Origin: a virus
IMG/VR virus record: IMGVR_UViG_3300021963_000156
Span: 1-55,758 of that record
Length of the DNA: 55,758 nt
Reading direction: 5' to 3' (one strand)
Part shown: in pieces, positions 5,071-12,608 of the stretch
How positions within the stretch are numbered: position 1 is the stretch's first letter
Layout: each line of letters starts with the position of its first letter
Notes under the pieces: generated by a model
Told to the model about the DNA's origin: nothing
What the model saw: the letters and a program-made list of their open reading frames with translations, nothing else
The model's database searches: none
Program-made: the position numbers and the translations under genes

Positions 5071-5646
5071 TCATTCTAAAATATGATCTGCTACTTTGAG
5101 TTCAACGGCTTCTTCTGCGGTTAGATATACGTCACTGGCCGGCAAAAGTTTTTTCTTGATGATACTAGGGGCTAACCCTGTAGCATCTTTTAATACTACT
5201 ACCATCCGCTCGTTACAGAGATCGTTTTCTTTCATAGATGCTTTAAGATCGTGATATTTGCCTTCGGTATTTTCTGTGAATTGATGGCACATGAAACTGG
5301 TATTCTTAGCAGCATATCGCTGACCTTTGTCGCCTGCTGAAAAAATAAGGAACGCGGCACTCATCACAGCACCTATCCCAATACAGCGAATGACATGCGG
5401 ACTGGCCTGCATGACATCAATCAATCCAAATGCTTGATATAAATCTCCGCCTGTACTGTTGATATAGATCGTGAGAATTTTTTCTTTAGATGTATCTAAA
5501 TTTTCGTAAACTAACCATTTTACTACAGGACCTACAGAATCTTCGTTGATTTCGCCGTTGATAAAATGTGTGTGATTTTCAAGTAGTTTGAGATCAATCC
5601 GATCTTCGGCTATGAAATCTTCCAGTTTTTTCACACGATGCTCCAT
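5071..5646 (-). CDS. clpP: ClpP-like serine protease subunit
   Basis: 191 residues, the usual ClpP length. Visible features are the INSTGGDLYQAFGLIDVM region, the nucleophile segment GIGAVMSAAFLIFSAG (Ser near residue 97), the active-site His in SFMCHQF, and the C-terminal DVYLTAEEAVELKVAD that carries the acidic residue. ClpP forms a tetradecameric chamber fed by host ClpX or ClpA. No phage Clp ATPase is seen in this window, but ClpS is encoded at 27 kb. Together they suggest the phage redirects regulated proteolysis. It starts an operon with the 80-residue gene. Confidence 0.9.
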   Translation of the reverse strand: MEHRVKKLEDFIAEDRIDLKLLENHTHFINGEINEDSVGPVVKWLVYENLDTSKEKILTIYINSTGGDLYQAFGLIDVMQASPHVIRCIGIGAVMSAAFLIFSAGDKGQRYAAKNTSFMCHQFTENTEGKYHDLKASMKENDLCNERMVVVLKDATGLAPSIIKKKLLPASDVYLTAEEAVELKVADHILE

Positions 5647-5675
5647 AATTTACTATTACTTATCCTTTAAAAGTA

Positions 5676-5704
5676 ATTATAGCATCTGTTAATGGGTTTG
5701 CCAA
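5676..5704 (-). promoter_or_regulatory. Sigma70-type promoter for clpP
   Basis: TTGGCA (5699-5704), 17-bp spacer, TATAAT preceded by TGC (5676-5681). The -35 box overlaps the 3' end of the preceding gene. Confidence 0.65.
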
Positions 5705-5964
5705 CAGCCATTTTCTTTGTTCCAGTGCCGATTATCGTATATTTGGAACTCTATGTTAACGCCTAACAGCCCAATGCCAATGTGTATTCCGGCGTGACTT
5801 TGTTTTGCGGTTACTCGCAGAAAAAGGTCGACTATATCAGATCCTTTGTAAATCTGTGTCTCCCAAAACTTATGTTGGCTAAATGGTACTATTCCGTGGA
5901 AGCATTTGATATTTCGAAATCTATCACTTCCAGGAATACGTAAATTGAGATGTATATTAATCAT
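5689..5964 (-). CDS. Hypothetical protein
   Basis: 91 residues from the ATG at 5964, chosen because it overlaps the previous stop as ATGA. The sequence (MINIHLNLRIPGSDRFRN...) alternates in a beta pattern and has no recognised domain. Downstream member of the compact 5.7-8.1 kb operon. Confidence 0.6.
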   Translation of the reverse strand: MINIHLNLRIPGSDRFRNIKCFHGIVPFSQHKFWETQIYKGSDIVDLFLRVTAKQSHAGIHIGIGLLGVNIEFQIYDNRHWNKENGCWQTH

Positions 5965-6149
5965 TCTGGTAACGGGGTAAATCGTGATAAGAAACTTTCT
6001 TGATAACAACTAAATTCTTTATTGATATCTTGTTCTTTGGTTTCTAAGATATAATGTACCCACGTGTGCCCCTCAAGCTCTATGACATGTAATACATGAT
6101 ATACTTTACCGTTTGAAGCAGACCATCTAGATCCGTTCTTAATTTCCAT
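5961..6149 (-). CDS. Small hypothetical protein
   Basis: 62 residues (MEIKNGSRWSASNGKVYHVL...). The pattern resembles small phage beta-barrel proteins of the type in which an ORF starts with 'G..W....G..Y.V'. No function can be assigned. Starts 10 nt after the 6160 gene ends. Confidence 0.6.
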   Translation of the reverse strand: MEIKNGSRWSASNGKVYHVLHVIELEGHTWVHYILETKEQDINKEFSCYQESFLSRFTPLPE

Positions 6150-6159
6150 ACCGCACTCC

Positions 6160-6564
6160 TTATGTTTTAAAAACTTCCGTAGCCTCCGTATCTACGTTCT
6201 CTACCATATGTAGCATAAATCTATAGGCATTCCAGGCTTTCTTGACAGAGTCGTTGTCGCTAGTCTGTGTAGGAAAAATATCAACCCAGATAGAGCTTTC
6301 CGGCTGAGCATGTCTATGCATGCCTTGAGCACGAGGCTGTAGAATTCTATTTGTATCCCATAATAGTTGTGCTACTTCCATACACTGATGATAATCCTTG
6401 CCTAACAGATATCCAGGCTCATTCATATAAACACCAATGACATTATCGAGCTGTGATCTATCTCGGACATTTGTAGCTGTGATAAGGAATGCCACATCGT
6501 CAACACTAACATCACCGTCGACAATATCGCGAATACAACGACCTAGACTAAATCCGATTTTCAT
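6160..6564 (-). CDS. Hypothetical protein
   Basis: 134 residues with no recognised domain (MKIGFSLGRCIRDIVDGDVS... to ...VENVDTEATEVFKT). Its start overlaps the 3' end of the 6548 gene by 17 nt, typical of translational coupling in this operon. Two His-containing stretches occur, but no metal motif can be defended. Confidence 0.6.
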   Translation of the reverse strand: MKIGFSLGRCIRDIVDGDVSVDDVAFLITATNVRDRSQLDNVIGVYMNEPGYLLGKDYHQCMEVAQLLWDTNRILQPRAQGMHRHAQPESSIWVDIFPTQTSDNDSVKKAWNAYRFMLHMVENVDTEATEVFKT

Positions 6565-6736
6565 TTACAGTATCCTGTTTTAAATAACTCATTACTCGTT
6601 GTTGGTCGTCTCTGATATACATCATTGATAGATTCATCATTTGATAAGCATGATCAAGGTCGGCCGGAATAACCAAAGTACGTCCTTCGTAAAGGTCTCG
6701 TAATGTTGCTTCAAGTTCTGCTATTCGTTCGGTCAT
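6548..6736 (-). CDS. Small helical protein starting MTERIAELE
   Basis: 62 residues, helical, with the N-terminal pattern MxERIxEL shared with the next two upstream genes (MNERIRELW and MNERIQELE). The three are adjacent and overlap by ATGA, so they look like tandem paralogues in their N-terminal segment. The stop codon is UAG, one of at least four genes in the window that use UAG as a terminator. Confidence 0.6.
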   Translation of the reverse strand: MTERIAELEATLRDLYEGRTLVIPADLDHAYQMMNLSMMYIRDDQQRVMSYLKQDTVNENRI

Positions 6737-6990
6737 TCTTCAACTCCGAAATGTTCTTTAATCATTTTCGCTGCGATTTCTCTACCCGCTGCTCGGTGTC
6801 CTGCTATATCAGCAGTAAACATCATACCGTCACTCTTATATACTGCTACATTCATACATTCACGCACAATCAACTCGGCGAACTTGTCTAAAAAGTTAAC
6901 CTGAGTTTCCCAAGAGTTATTTTGTCCACTAGGAAAAGCGGCTGTAGATTCAGCAGCCTTGATCCAAAGTTCTCGAATTCGTTCGTTCAT
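6733..6990 (-). CDS. MNERIREL-family small protein
   Basis: 85 residues from the ATG at 6990 (ATGA overlap with the previous stop; the longer upstream start is unlikely). Contains WIKAAESTA and FAELIVRECMNVAV, a pattern widespread in T4-like phages as small proteins of unknown role. Paralogous in its N terminus to the flanking genes. Confidence 0.7.
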   Translation of the reverse strand: MNERIRELWIKAAESTAAFPSGQNNSWETQVNFLDKFAELIVRECMNVAVYKSDGMMFTADIAGHRAAGREIAAKMIKEHFGVEE

Positions 6991-7193
6991 ACAGGATGAT
7001 CCAATCCAAAGTGGATATCGTGCAGGCATTGTGCCGCATCATCGTAGCCGTTGCTACGCAGGGTCTGAATACAGTCCTGGATGATTAGTTTGTTGAATTT
7101 TTGTGTATCAAAATGTAACTGTCCATCTACTAGTGCACCATCTACTCTATGGCTCCAGCATTGTTTCTCAAGTTCTTGAATTCGTTCATTCAT
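6987..7193 (-). CDS. MNERIQEL-family small protein
   Basis: 68 residues. MNERIQELEKQ and then FNKLIIQDCIQTL correspond position for position to MNERIRELW and FAELIVRECMNV in the downstream neighbour, so these two genes are diverged duplicates. Function unknown. Confidence 0.7.
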   Translation of the reverse strand: MNERIQELEKQCWSHRVDGALVDGQLHFDTQKFNKLIIQDCIQTLRSNGYDDAAQCLHDIHFGLDHPV

Positions 7194-7654
7194 ATGAACT
7201 CCATATAGGGTGCGATGTTATTATCAAAAATCTGTGCCATCTGATTCCACAAAGCCTGTCGTTCGTCGTTGGTCATCCCTGAACTGATTTCAGAAATAAA
7301 TCCATTGCCGATATCTTTGTCTAGACCATAATCATGTCGCTGTGTATAACACATCGACGTGATAATTCCGTTGCGAAGTTCTTCGTCAACTTCGCTAGAA
7401 CTTACTTTCCAACTTTCGGGCATTTGCCATTCACGACTTTGAATGTCTTCTACTCCTAACAGTTGTCCAATACGCTTGACCATATCATGCTGATGTCCAT
7501 TGCTGGTATACATATAGTTGTAGTGCATCTGCATGAATGTGAAAGGTTCCATACCTTGATGTTTCATCTTGATATGGACCGTTCCGAAGAAATCTTTTTC
7601 ATACCAAACTTCGGTAGGTAGTATCTCTACAATGGTTGCTTGTTCAATGGTCAT
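7190..7654 (-). CDS. Hypothetical protein
   Basis: 154 residues, acidic and aromatic-rich, no recognised domain. Start and stop both overlap neighbours by 4 nt (ATGA), placing it firmly in the operon. Confidence 0.6.
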   Translation of the reverse strand: MTIEQATIVEILPTEVWYEKDFFGTVHIKMKHQGMEPFTFMQMHYNYMYTSNGHQHDMVKRIGQLLGVEDIQSREWQMPESWKVSSSEVDEELRNGIITSMCYTQRHDYGLDKDIGNGFISEISSGMTNDERQALWNQMAQIFDNNIAPYMEFI

Positions 7655-8109
7655 TTTTTACGTAGCTCCCATTGTAGATGTTGACTGACCCATTTAATCA
7701 TTCCGTAGAGTTCTTTACTGTTTTCTGGACAGAGTTTAGCCAGCCATACATTTCTAATAGTCACCTGTTTTTTCTGTAGTACACGAGTTTTAAAAGCAGT
7801 ACCGGGTTTGGTTATAGTGATAGGATAATCTTTAACAGTTTCCCAATACATCCTACCACCTTTCATAGGCTTGCCAAACTTACAGACATAACCTTCGGGG
7901 GTGGTGATAGTCCAAGACTCTTTGTCATTCTTGATCCAGGTATATCCCGAAATAGTATCGTTGATATTTTTAATTTCCTCAGCTTCTTTCTGTAATGCGA
8001 TCAACCTATTGCTGATCCTTTGCATATCGTGAGGAGTCAAACCCATCAATTGGGCTTGTACTAGAATACGTTCTTGTTTATCGGTGAGTCGTGCTCTTTG
8101 TCGAGGCAT
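7651..8109 (-). CDS. Hypothetical basic protein, first gene of operon
   Basis: 152 residues, with a basic N terminus (MPRQRARLTDKQERIL). A helix-rich first half and the later VTIRNVWLAKLCPENSKELY segment are visible, but no family is recognised. It is the first gene after the promoter at 8142-8170, hence the promoter-proximal member of the 5.7-8.1 kb unit. Confidence 0.6.
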   Translation of the reverse strand: MPRQRARLTDKQERILVQAQLMGLTPHDMQRISNRLIALQKEAEEIKNINDTISGYTWIKNDKESWTITTPEGYVCKFGKPMKGGRMYWETVKDYPITITKPGTAFKTRVLQKKQVTIRNVWLAKLCPENSKELYGMIKWVSQHLQWELRKK

Positions 8110-8141
8110 AACAGACTTTCTATACTCGTTGATGATATTTT

Positions 8142-8170
8142 ATTGTAACAGAAACTTGTTAGAAAGTCAA
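8142..8170 (-). promoter_or_regulatory. Sigma70-type promoter
   Basis: TTGACT (8165-8170), 17-bp spacer, TACAAT (8142-8147), about 33 nt upstream of the gene starting at 8109. Confidence 0.75.
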
Positions 8171-8176
8171 CAGTGA

Positions 8177-8368
8177 CTAAGACCATTTTAGACCAAACAA
8201 TACCAAAGTGTTGTCATCAAAATACTGAACAGTCATTCCTTGGAATACACAGGCATTTGTTTTACACCATTGTTTTAATTCTTCTTCGTGTTCGGCCCAA
8301 AATTTGTAATCGGATAGAAAAATAACCCTATTCTTCTTTTCAACTATAAATGTGCTGTTCAAGACCAC
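8177..8368 (-). CDS. F.LKW-family small protein (copy 1)
   Basis: 63 residues with a GTG start overlapping the previous gene. It has the family signature: WC in the middle (LKQWCKTNACVF) and a C-terminal VLFGLKWS. At least seven neighbours share the WC...F.[LM][KR]W plan, so this is one of a tandem array of diverged paralogues. The stop is UAG. Confidence 0.6.
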   Translation of the reverse strand: MVLNSTFIVEKKNRVIFLSDYKFWAEHEEELKQWCKTNACVFQGMTVQYFDDNTLVLFGLKWS

Positions 8369-8640
8369 CTCATAGCAAACATACTAGCATCCTGTTCGTT
8401 TTGAAAATACCAAGCACGGCAATTGGATTCTCGTATGTCTCTAAATTTACTTTGACAATGTTCCATACACCAAGTAAGTTTGTCATTGAAGTCATCATCG
8501 CTGTTTAAACGAACAACATGATATGAATGTAAGATTGACATTAGTTTGTCATCTTCTAATAATACAGCCCCTACAGTCTTGTGGGCCATGTTGATAAAGG
8601 ATTTTGGATCGTTGCTCAATTGCCGTACCTTAACAGCCAT
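8359..8640 (-). CDS. F.LKW-family small protein (copy 2)
   Basis: 93 residues. It shows LTWCMEHCQSKF followed by WYFQNEQDASMFAMRWS, which is the family pattern aromatic-F-x-N/E-E-x-D-A-x-x-F-x-L-K-W at the very C terminus. Start ATG at 8640 overlaps the upstream gene by 25 nt. Confidence 0.7.
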   Translation of the reverse strand: MAVKVRQLSNDPKSFINMAHKTVGAVLLEDDKLMSILHSYHVVRLNSDDDFNDKLTWCMEHCQSKFRDIRESNCRAWYFQNEQDASMFAMRWS

Positions 8641-9017
8641 TCTGTGAGTGCTGGACCCATTAGTTTGGCCCGTATCTGATATCGGTACCCGTAGTTAAAC
8701 ATATCAGCCATTCTATACCAAGTAGGCGTGTCGCAGGCGTTCTTCATCACCCACTGGCCTTTATCACTTTTTTCCCATTCGTATAACGGCTGAGCAGCAT
8801 ACAAGTCAGGATCCTCGACATCTCCCATTGAAAACTCATGTACTATGATTGTTTTGACTTCTTCCACACGATCCCCTACGACGTTGTACTTATGTTTAGG
8901 TGGACGGTGAGTGTAGGGAGAATGGTGCTGAAAATAGGTGTCAGCTAGTTTTTGATTTATCGCTGGCGTTCTATCTGGAGCATTTGGGAATGAATAATGT
9001 TCTTTAAGTCTGCCCAT
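8616..9017 (-). CDS. Hypothetical protein of the small-gene array
   Basis: 133 residues, no known domain. It is rich in Tyr, His and Trp (HHSPYTHRPPKHKYNVVGD) and ends LTEWLLRYGN, which may be a diverged form of the F.LKW tail. Overlaps both neighbours. Confidence 0.55.
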   Translation of the reverse strand: MGRLKEHYSFPNAPDRTPAINQKLADTYFQHHSPYTHRPPKHKYNVVGDRVEEVKTIIVHEFSMGDVEDPDLYAAQPLYEWEKSDKGQWVMKNACDTPTWYRMADMFNYGYRYQIRAKLMGPALTEWLLRYGN

Positions 9018-9219
9018 AATTTAAAATATCAAATAGTTCAGCATACTCAACTTCCGGTTCCATATGGAAACCTGTACCCCACACTGCCCAAAATTTTCTC
9101 TTGTAGATCTTTCTACCCCACACATATTTTCCAGCGATAGTTTGCACTGGCCACCAAGCACGAACCTCCATCCAGGGGTAACAATCGCAGCCGTCGTAGA
9201 TTCGTTGTGTTATAACCAT
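9004..9219 (-). CDS. Small Trp/Tyr-rich protein
   Basis: 71 residues with an unusual aromatic content (YPWMEVRAWWPVQTIAGKY and WGRKIYKRKFWAVWGTGFH). Probably a small beta protein. No family is recognised. It overlaps the next gene by 14 nt. Confidence 0.55.
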   Translation of the reverse strand: MVITQRIYDGCDCYPWMEVRAWWPVQTIAGKYVWGRKIYKRKFWAVWGTGFHMEPEVEYAELFDILNYGQT

Positions 9220-9473
9220 TTTAGTGTAAAGTTAATAGCATCTCCTTCGTTTTCAAAAACAAAAGTAGATCCTCTGTGTTCAAACGGATGCTTGATATGT
9301 TCTTCGCACCACATCAGGATATTGACGGAATGTTTCCTGCTAAAGAATCTAGTCAGTGTAACTTTTTTCCAACCGCAGGCCTGTACCAGCATATCGGATA
9401 ATATAGAAAAATCTATTTCACTCTGCATCTGAGTAGACAGTTCGTTGACAATTTCGTCTTCTAGATTCGACAT
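9210..9473 (-). CDS. F.LKW-family small protein (copy 3)
   Basis: 87 residues. Contains LMWCEEHIKHPF and ends STFVFENEGDAINFTLKWL, the clearest form of the family tail together with the copy at 10648. The N terminus (VNELSTQMQSEIDFSILSDM) is variable between copies. Confidence 0.7.
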   Translation of the reverse strand: MSNLEDEIVNELSTQMQSEIDFSILSDMLVQACGWKKVTLTRFFSRKHSVNILMWCEEHIKHPFEHRGSTFVFENEGDAINFTLKWL

Positions 9474-9859
9474 TTTATGTCCTTTTCAAATATAGCCCAT
9501 CCTAATCGAGTCTTAGGAGTGTTCTTACGGGCTTGTACACAGACATAGCCCTCTTCGTCTACAGTCACATGCCAATTATAATATTTGTCGCTGTAGAGAT
9601 AATCCCGTAACTGAGCCACTAATAGAGCAGGCCTTTTAAGATCTAGATCTACTTCTGAGATTTTTGTTTTTTTACTTCGAAGTATATCTATAACTTTGAG
9701 TTTTTCAAGATTCTCTTGATTAAGGGGCATAAACTCTGCTCTATCATATAGAGTCTCTGATGATCCCATCATAGCCAAGGGAGCGAATGCTTGATCTCGA
9801 ACACGTTTGAAATCGTATTCGCGGATGATAACTTTTCTTCTTAGTGTTCTTATTGCCAT
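9461..9859 (-). CDS. Hypothetical basic protein
   Basis: 132 residues, Lys/Arg-rich N terminus (MAIRTLRRKVIIREYDFKR) and a C-terminal Tyr/Trp segment (DYLYSDKYYNWHVTVDEEG). The layout of the tail resembles the F.LKW family but lacks the motif. Stop codon is UAG. Confidence 0.55.
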   Translation of the reverse strand: MAIRTLRRKVIIREYDFKRVRDQAFAPLAMMGSSETLYDRAEFMPLNQENLEKLKVIDILRSKKTKISEVDLDLKRPALLVAQLRDYLYSDKYYNWHVTVDEEGYVCVQARKNTPKTRLGWAIFEKDIKCRI

Positions 9860-10065
9860 TTTAATAAAAACCTTACTCGCTGGCTGTCATCCTTTACTCG
9901 CCAAATATCCATACCAGCGACACCATATTTGTGACCTTCTAACTGTATTTGCTGTTGTTTGCACCAAGACCATACAGATTCTCTTAACTCACAAGGCAAT
10001 GGGATATCTCTGCTATCATAGCTTAACACATAGCCCCTGCCGATGTCTAGATGATTCAACGCCAT
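9850..10065 (-). CDS. F.LKW-family small protein (copy 4)
   Basis: 71 residues with VWSWCKQQQIQLEGH and the C terminus KDDSQRVRFLLKWQ. More diverged than copies 3 and 7, but the WC and FLLKW elements are in place. Confidence 0.65.
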   Translation of the reverse strand: MALNHLDIGRGYVLSYDSRDIPLPCELRESVWSWCKQQQIQLEGHKYGVAGMDIWRVKDDSQRVRFLLKWQ

Positions 10066-10451
10066 TTTAATACAAACATCGTTCTGTCTGCCTCACTTCT
10101 AAACCAAAATCGTCGATCATTCATATACCATCGAGCATTAGGTTCGGGTGCTTTATCTTTATCCCAGGCACTTCCGTTAGATCCAAATGTATCTAAACAC
10201 CATGTCTCCATACGCAGCCAACTACCGCCAACTGGCTCTACACAGTAATAACGGGAACCGTAGACTGTGCCTTCACTTAGTTTTAAGTCTTCTATAGGTC
10301 TGTCATTAATATCGTCCCATAATCGTTGAAAGGCTTGGCCACTGAAGGTGCTCTTGCCCATTTGGCGTCCTGTCATTTGAACAAGGCCTTTGCCTTTATA
10401 TCGTGTCATTTTATCTAACATATCTAGTTGCCATTGATGCATTATGCCCAC
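10056..10451 (-). CDS. F.LKW-family protein with extra N-terminal region (copy 5)
   Basis: 131 residues. The C-terminal third has ETWCLDTFG and ends RRFWFRSEADRTMFVLKWR. The N-terminal half (HQWQLDMLDKMTRYKGKG, then LVQMTGRQMGKSTFSGQ) is absent from other copies; it resembles the start of terminase large subunits, where GRQxGKST is a Walker A motif. It may thus be a fusion of a terminase-derived segment to the family tail. Confidence 0.65.
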   Translation of the reverse strand: MGIMHQWQLDMLDKMTRYKGKGLVQMTGRQMGKSTFSGQAFQRLWDDINDRPIEDLKLSEGTVYGSRYYCVEPVGGSWLRMETWCLDTFGSNGSAWDKDKAPEPNARWYMNDRRFWFRSEADRTMFVLKWR

Positions 10452-10651
10452 CTCAACGCAAATAGTGTAGCATCTTCGCTCTTACGAAAGTAGAAATAGG
10501 TTTTGTTGTGATGATACACAACATTCCATCGATTTTTAAATGTGCCTAGTTGTTTTCCTAACCAAATCTCTATGTCAGTTATAGAACTGTCGAACTCGGT
10601 TTCGAGGACCTTGACTTTATAAGGCCATAGTTCTTTTTTAAGTTCTCTCAT
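10442..10651 (-). CDS. F.LKW-family small protein (copy 6)
   Basis: 69 residues ending KTYFYFRKSEDATLFALRWA. The WC element is replaced (IEIWLGKQLG). Overlaps neighbours at both ends. Confidence 0.68.
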   Translation of the reverse strand: MRELKKELWPYKVKVLETEFDSSITDIEIWLGKQLGTFKNRWNVVYHHNKTYFYFRKSEDATLFALRWA

Positions 10652-10911
10652 TTCAATTTATTACCTTCCGCACTGCCCCATTTGAGCATGAACATTGTAG
10701 CATCACGTTCGTTTTCGAATTGAAAATACAAAGCATGTATATCCTGACATCTCCAAAGACCTAGACAATTCTCATCGCACCATTCCTTCATCTTAGGCAG
10801 AGTTACATAACCTAGGGTTTGAAAGTTTATGCGATGACTAAAGGTGGCACGAGATCTCGTTGCCAAGATCTCGTTCACACTACCAACCTTTAAACCTTTA
10901 CCTACTGCCAT
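10648..10911 (-). CDS. F.LKW-family small protein (copy 7)
   Basis: 87 residues with MKEWCDENCLGLW and the strongest family tail, YFQFENERDATMFMLKWG, followed by about ten residues (SAEGNKLK). The tail is almost identical in layout to copy 3. Confidence 0.7.
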   Translation of the reverse strand: MAVGKGLKVGSVNEILATRSRATFSHRINFQTLGYVTLPKMKEWCDENCLGLWRCQDIHALYFQFENERDATMFMLKWGSAEGNKLK

Positions 10912-11117
10912 ACTAAACTGAACATTAATGCATCTTTGGGATCAATGAAGAAGAAATGTGTATGTCCAAACATACTGTCAATACTCCATTTAGCATTCTC
11001 GGGATCTCTTGTAAATGCGTAGTAACCACCAGGGCCTAGTTTTTTTTCACACCAATCGAGCATAGCTCTTTGTTCGTGATATCGATCCTTGCCAAAACTG
11101 AATCTGATCAACTCCAT
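10902..11117 (-). CDS. F.LKW-family small protein (copy 8)
   Basis: 71 residues from the ATG at 11117 (overlaps the previous TGA). Contains AMLDWCEKKLGPGGYYAF and ends THFFFIDPKDALMFSLVWQ. The DPKDA.MF.L.W variant is the form commonly seen in small proteins of other T4-like phages, which suggests the family is phage-wide. Confidence 0.7.
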   Translation of the reverse strand: MELIRFSFGKDRYHEQRAMLDWCEKKLGPGGYYAFTRDPENAKWSIDSMFGHTHFFFIDPKDALMFSLVWQ

Positions 11118-11434
11118 GATCGGTGATCCTCGGCTACCCACTCGTTGCCATCGTACTCACCTATGTGCCAAGATACATCTCCAGGAATCTCTACGATTTT
11201 AAGATTAGCGTGAGTACCGTTGGCATTTATACCTAGTTCTTTGACGACTTTGATAAGGTAAGGATCGTCACGAGGAATATCTCGATCATGGAAATCTTTT
11301 TCAGTAAGTCCTGCTAACTTCATGTACTCATTTATGGCACGCTCACTTAGACCAAAGCCGCCATAACAGGTATTAATTACAACATGTCGTACCCCAGTCT
11401 TTAGGTCTTCTAAAAACTTTTGTGCGTCAGACAT
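11108..11434 (-). CDS. Conserved phage protein (INTCYGGFGLS type)
   Basis: 108 residues. It carries VVINTCYGGFGLSERAI, RDIPRDDPYLIKVVKELG and IVEIPGDVSWHIGEYDG, a pattern seen in a widespread family of tailed-phage proteins of unknown function. Length and motif order fit the family. It precedes the F.LKW array in the same operon. Confidence 0.75.
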   Translation of the reverse strand: MSDAQKFLEDLKTGVRHVVINTCYGGFGLSERAINEYMKLAGLTEKDFHDRDIPRDDPYLIKVVKELGINANGTHANLKIVEIPGDVSWHIGEYDGNEWVAEDHRSWS

Positions 11435-12027
11435 TACTTTCCTTTCTTTTTCTTCTTGATTTTTTTGATAGACTCTTCTACAGGGCCATGTTCGGCATCT
11501 GAGAAATCATATTCTTCTCGCATGTTAAATTCGTCAATAGCAGCCCTAAGTGCGTCTTCAACCAATTGGTTAAAGGTTATGTCACGATCGTGTGCCATTT
11601 TCATATAAGTCAGCAATTCTTCGTCTGTGAAATCTACAGGAACACTAACACGAGTATCGTAGTCCTCGTTATTGACAATGGCCAATGACTTTTGAATAAA
11701 GTCGTCGTCGACATCGAGATCGACATAGTTGACATCGTCCCATGCTTGATTCTCGTCAACGTCACGCTCTGCTGACTCTGCGGTGTGTGCTGATTTAAAA
11801 TCAGGATTGGTTAATCGATAAGCTCGTTCACGCTTGTAATCGTAAGCTGTGGCTTCATAGACTACGTGGGTGCGTGTATCAAATATGATACTAACAGTGT
11901 GGCCGTCTTGTTCTTGGTTCCAAGAATCTAAACGATAAGCGTTTGGGCCAAAACATTGCCAGCAGTATTCGCTGCCCTCTGTGATTTTGTAGTCACAGAT
12001 TTCCATAAATTCTTTAATGGTAATCAT
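11434..12027 (-). CDS. Hypothetical acidic protein with basic tail
   Basis: 197 residues. The N-terminal half is beta-rich (ITEGSEYCWQCFGPNAYRL), the middle is very acidic (DVDENQAWDDVNYVDLDVDD), a helical segment follows (LTYMKMAHDRDITFNQLVEDALRAA, reminiscent of ribbon-helix-helix-type helices), and the C terminus ends in a Lys run. Function unknown; the C-terminal part could bind DNA. Ends by overlapping the start of the 11108 gene. Confidence 0.6.
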   Translation of the reverse strand: MITIKEFMEICDYKITEGSEYCWQCFGPNAYRLDSWNQEQDGHTVSIIFDTRTHVVYEATAYDYKRERAYRLTNPDFKSAHTAESAERDVDENQAWDDVNYVDLDVDDDFIQKSLAIVNNEDYDTRVSVPVDFTDEELLTYMKMAHDRDITFNQLVEDALRAAIDEFNMREEYDFSDAEHGPVEESIKKIKKKKKGK

Positions 12028-12188
12028 ACAATAGATCCAATCATTGAAATAAGAATAAACACACCGGAAGAAAATCCAATGACGCTCATATAAAAATCAC
12101 GTTCGTCATTTTTCGAAGAATATAGTTGTGCCAAAACGCCCGACGAAAAAATTGAAGCGATGCCCAAAATTAGTTGTAATGTAGTCAT
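12024..12188 (-). CDS. Small two-helix membrane protein
   Basis: 54 residues from the ATG at 12188, preceded by AAAGGAG. Two hydrophobic stretches are visible (LQLILGIASIFSSGVLAQLY and VIGFSSGVFILISMIGSIV) separated by a charged KNDERD turn. Promoter-proximal gene of the long 8.2-12.2 kb operon. It may act at the inner membrane; no family recognised. Confidence 0.65.
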   Translation of the reverse strand: MTTLQLILGIASIFSSGVLAQLYSSKNDERDFYMSVIGFSSGVFILISMIGSIV

Positions 12189-12210
12189 GACACTCCTTTC
12201 ATGTTTATAC

Positions 12211-12239
12211 AGTATAGCATGAAATCTAATCTGTGTCAA
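12211..12239 (-). promoter_or_regulatory. Near-consensus sigma70 promoter
   Basis: TTGACA (12234-12239), 17-bp spacer, TATACT preceded by TGC (12211-12216). It drives the small-membrane-protein gene and the F.LKW operon. Confidence 0.8.
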
Positions 12240-12260
12240 GCTGTATTTTGAAATATTTGT

Positions 12261-12560
12261 TTAAGTTGAATCGCCAATTGTAAATTTAGATTCTTCACCG
12301 ACGCCCAAAATACAGGCAACTTCGGGATTCATTTTGAGTAGAGTCCAGCTGCCTGTACGCTCATTTACCCAGAGCGAATACATAGATTCGTCATCAACAT
12401 GCCTTCCTGCCCAGGATACTTTTTCTTTGAAATTGAGTGAAAGGCTTTCGACTAGTTTTTGAGTTTTATCACAGACGATAGGATAATCGTATCTAAATTG
12501 GGCGTTGGCTATAGAGCTAGTAAGGCTGAATAGAAACGCCACTACTACTAGGTGTTTCAT
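12261..12560 (-). CDS. Small secreted protein
   Basis: 99 residues with a clear signal peptide (MKHLVVVAFLFSLTSSIANA) and a mature part of about 79 residues with one Cys pair (DYPIVCDKTQ and EVACILGV) that could form a disulfide. Likely periplasmic. No family recognised. Confidence 0.65.
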   Translation of the reverse strand: MKHLVVVAFLFSLTSSIANAQFRYDYPIVCDKTQKLVESLSLNFKEKVSWAGRHVDDESMYSLWVNERTGSWTLLKMNPEVACILGVGEESKFTIGDST

Positions 12561-12608
12561 AGTGGCTTCCTTTAAAACTTTATTTAATTAATTCGCGGTA
12601 AGAGAGTA

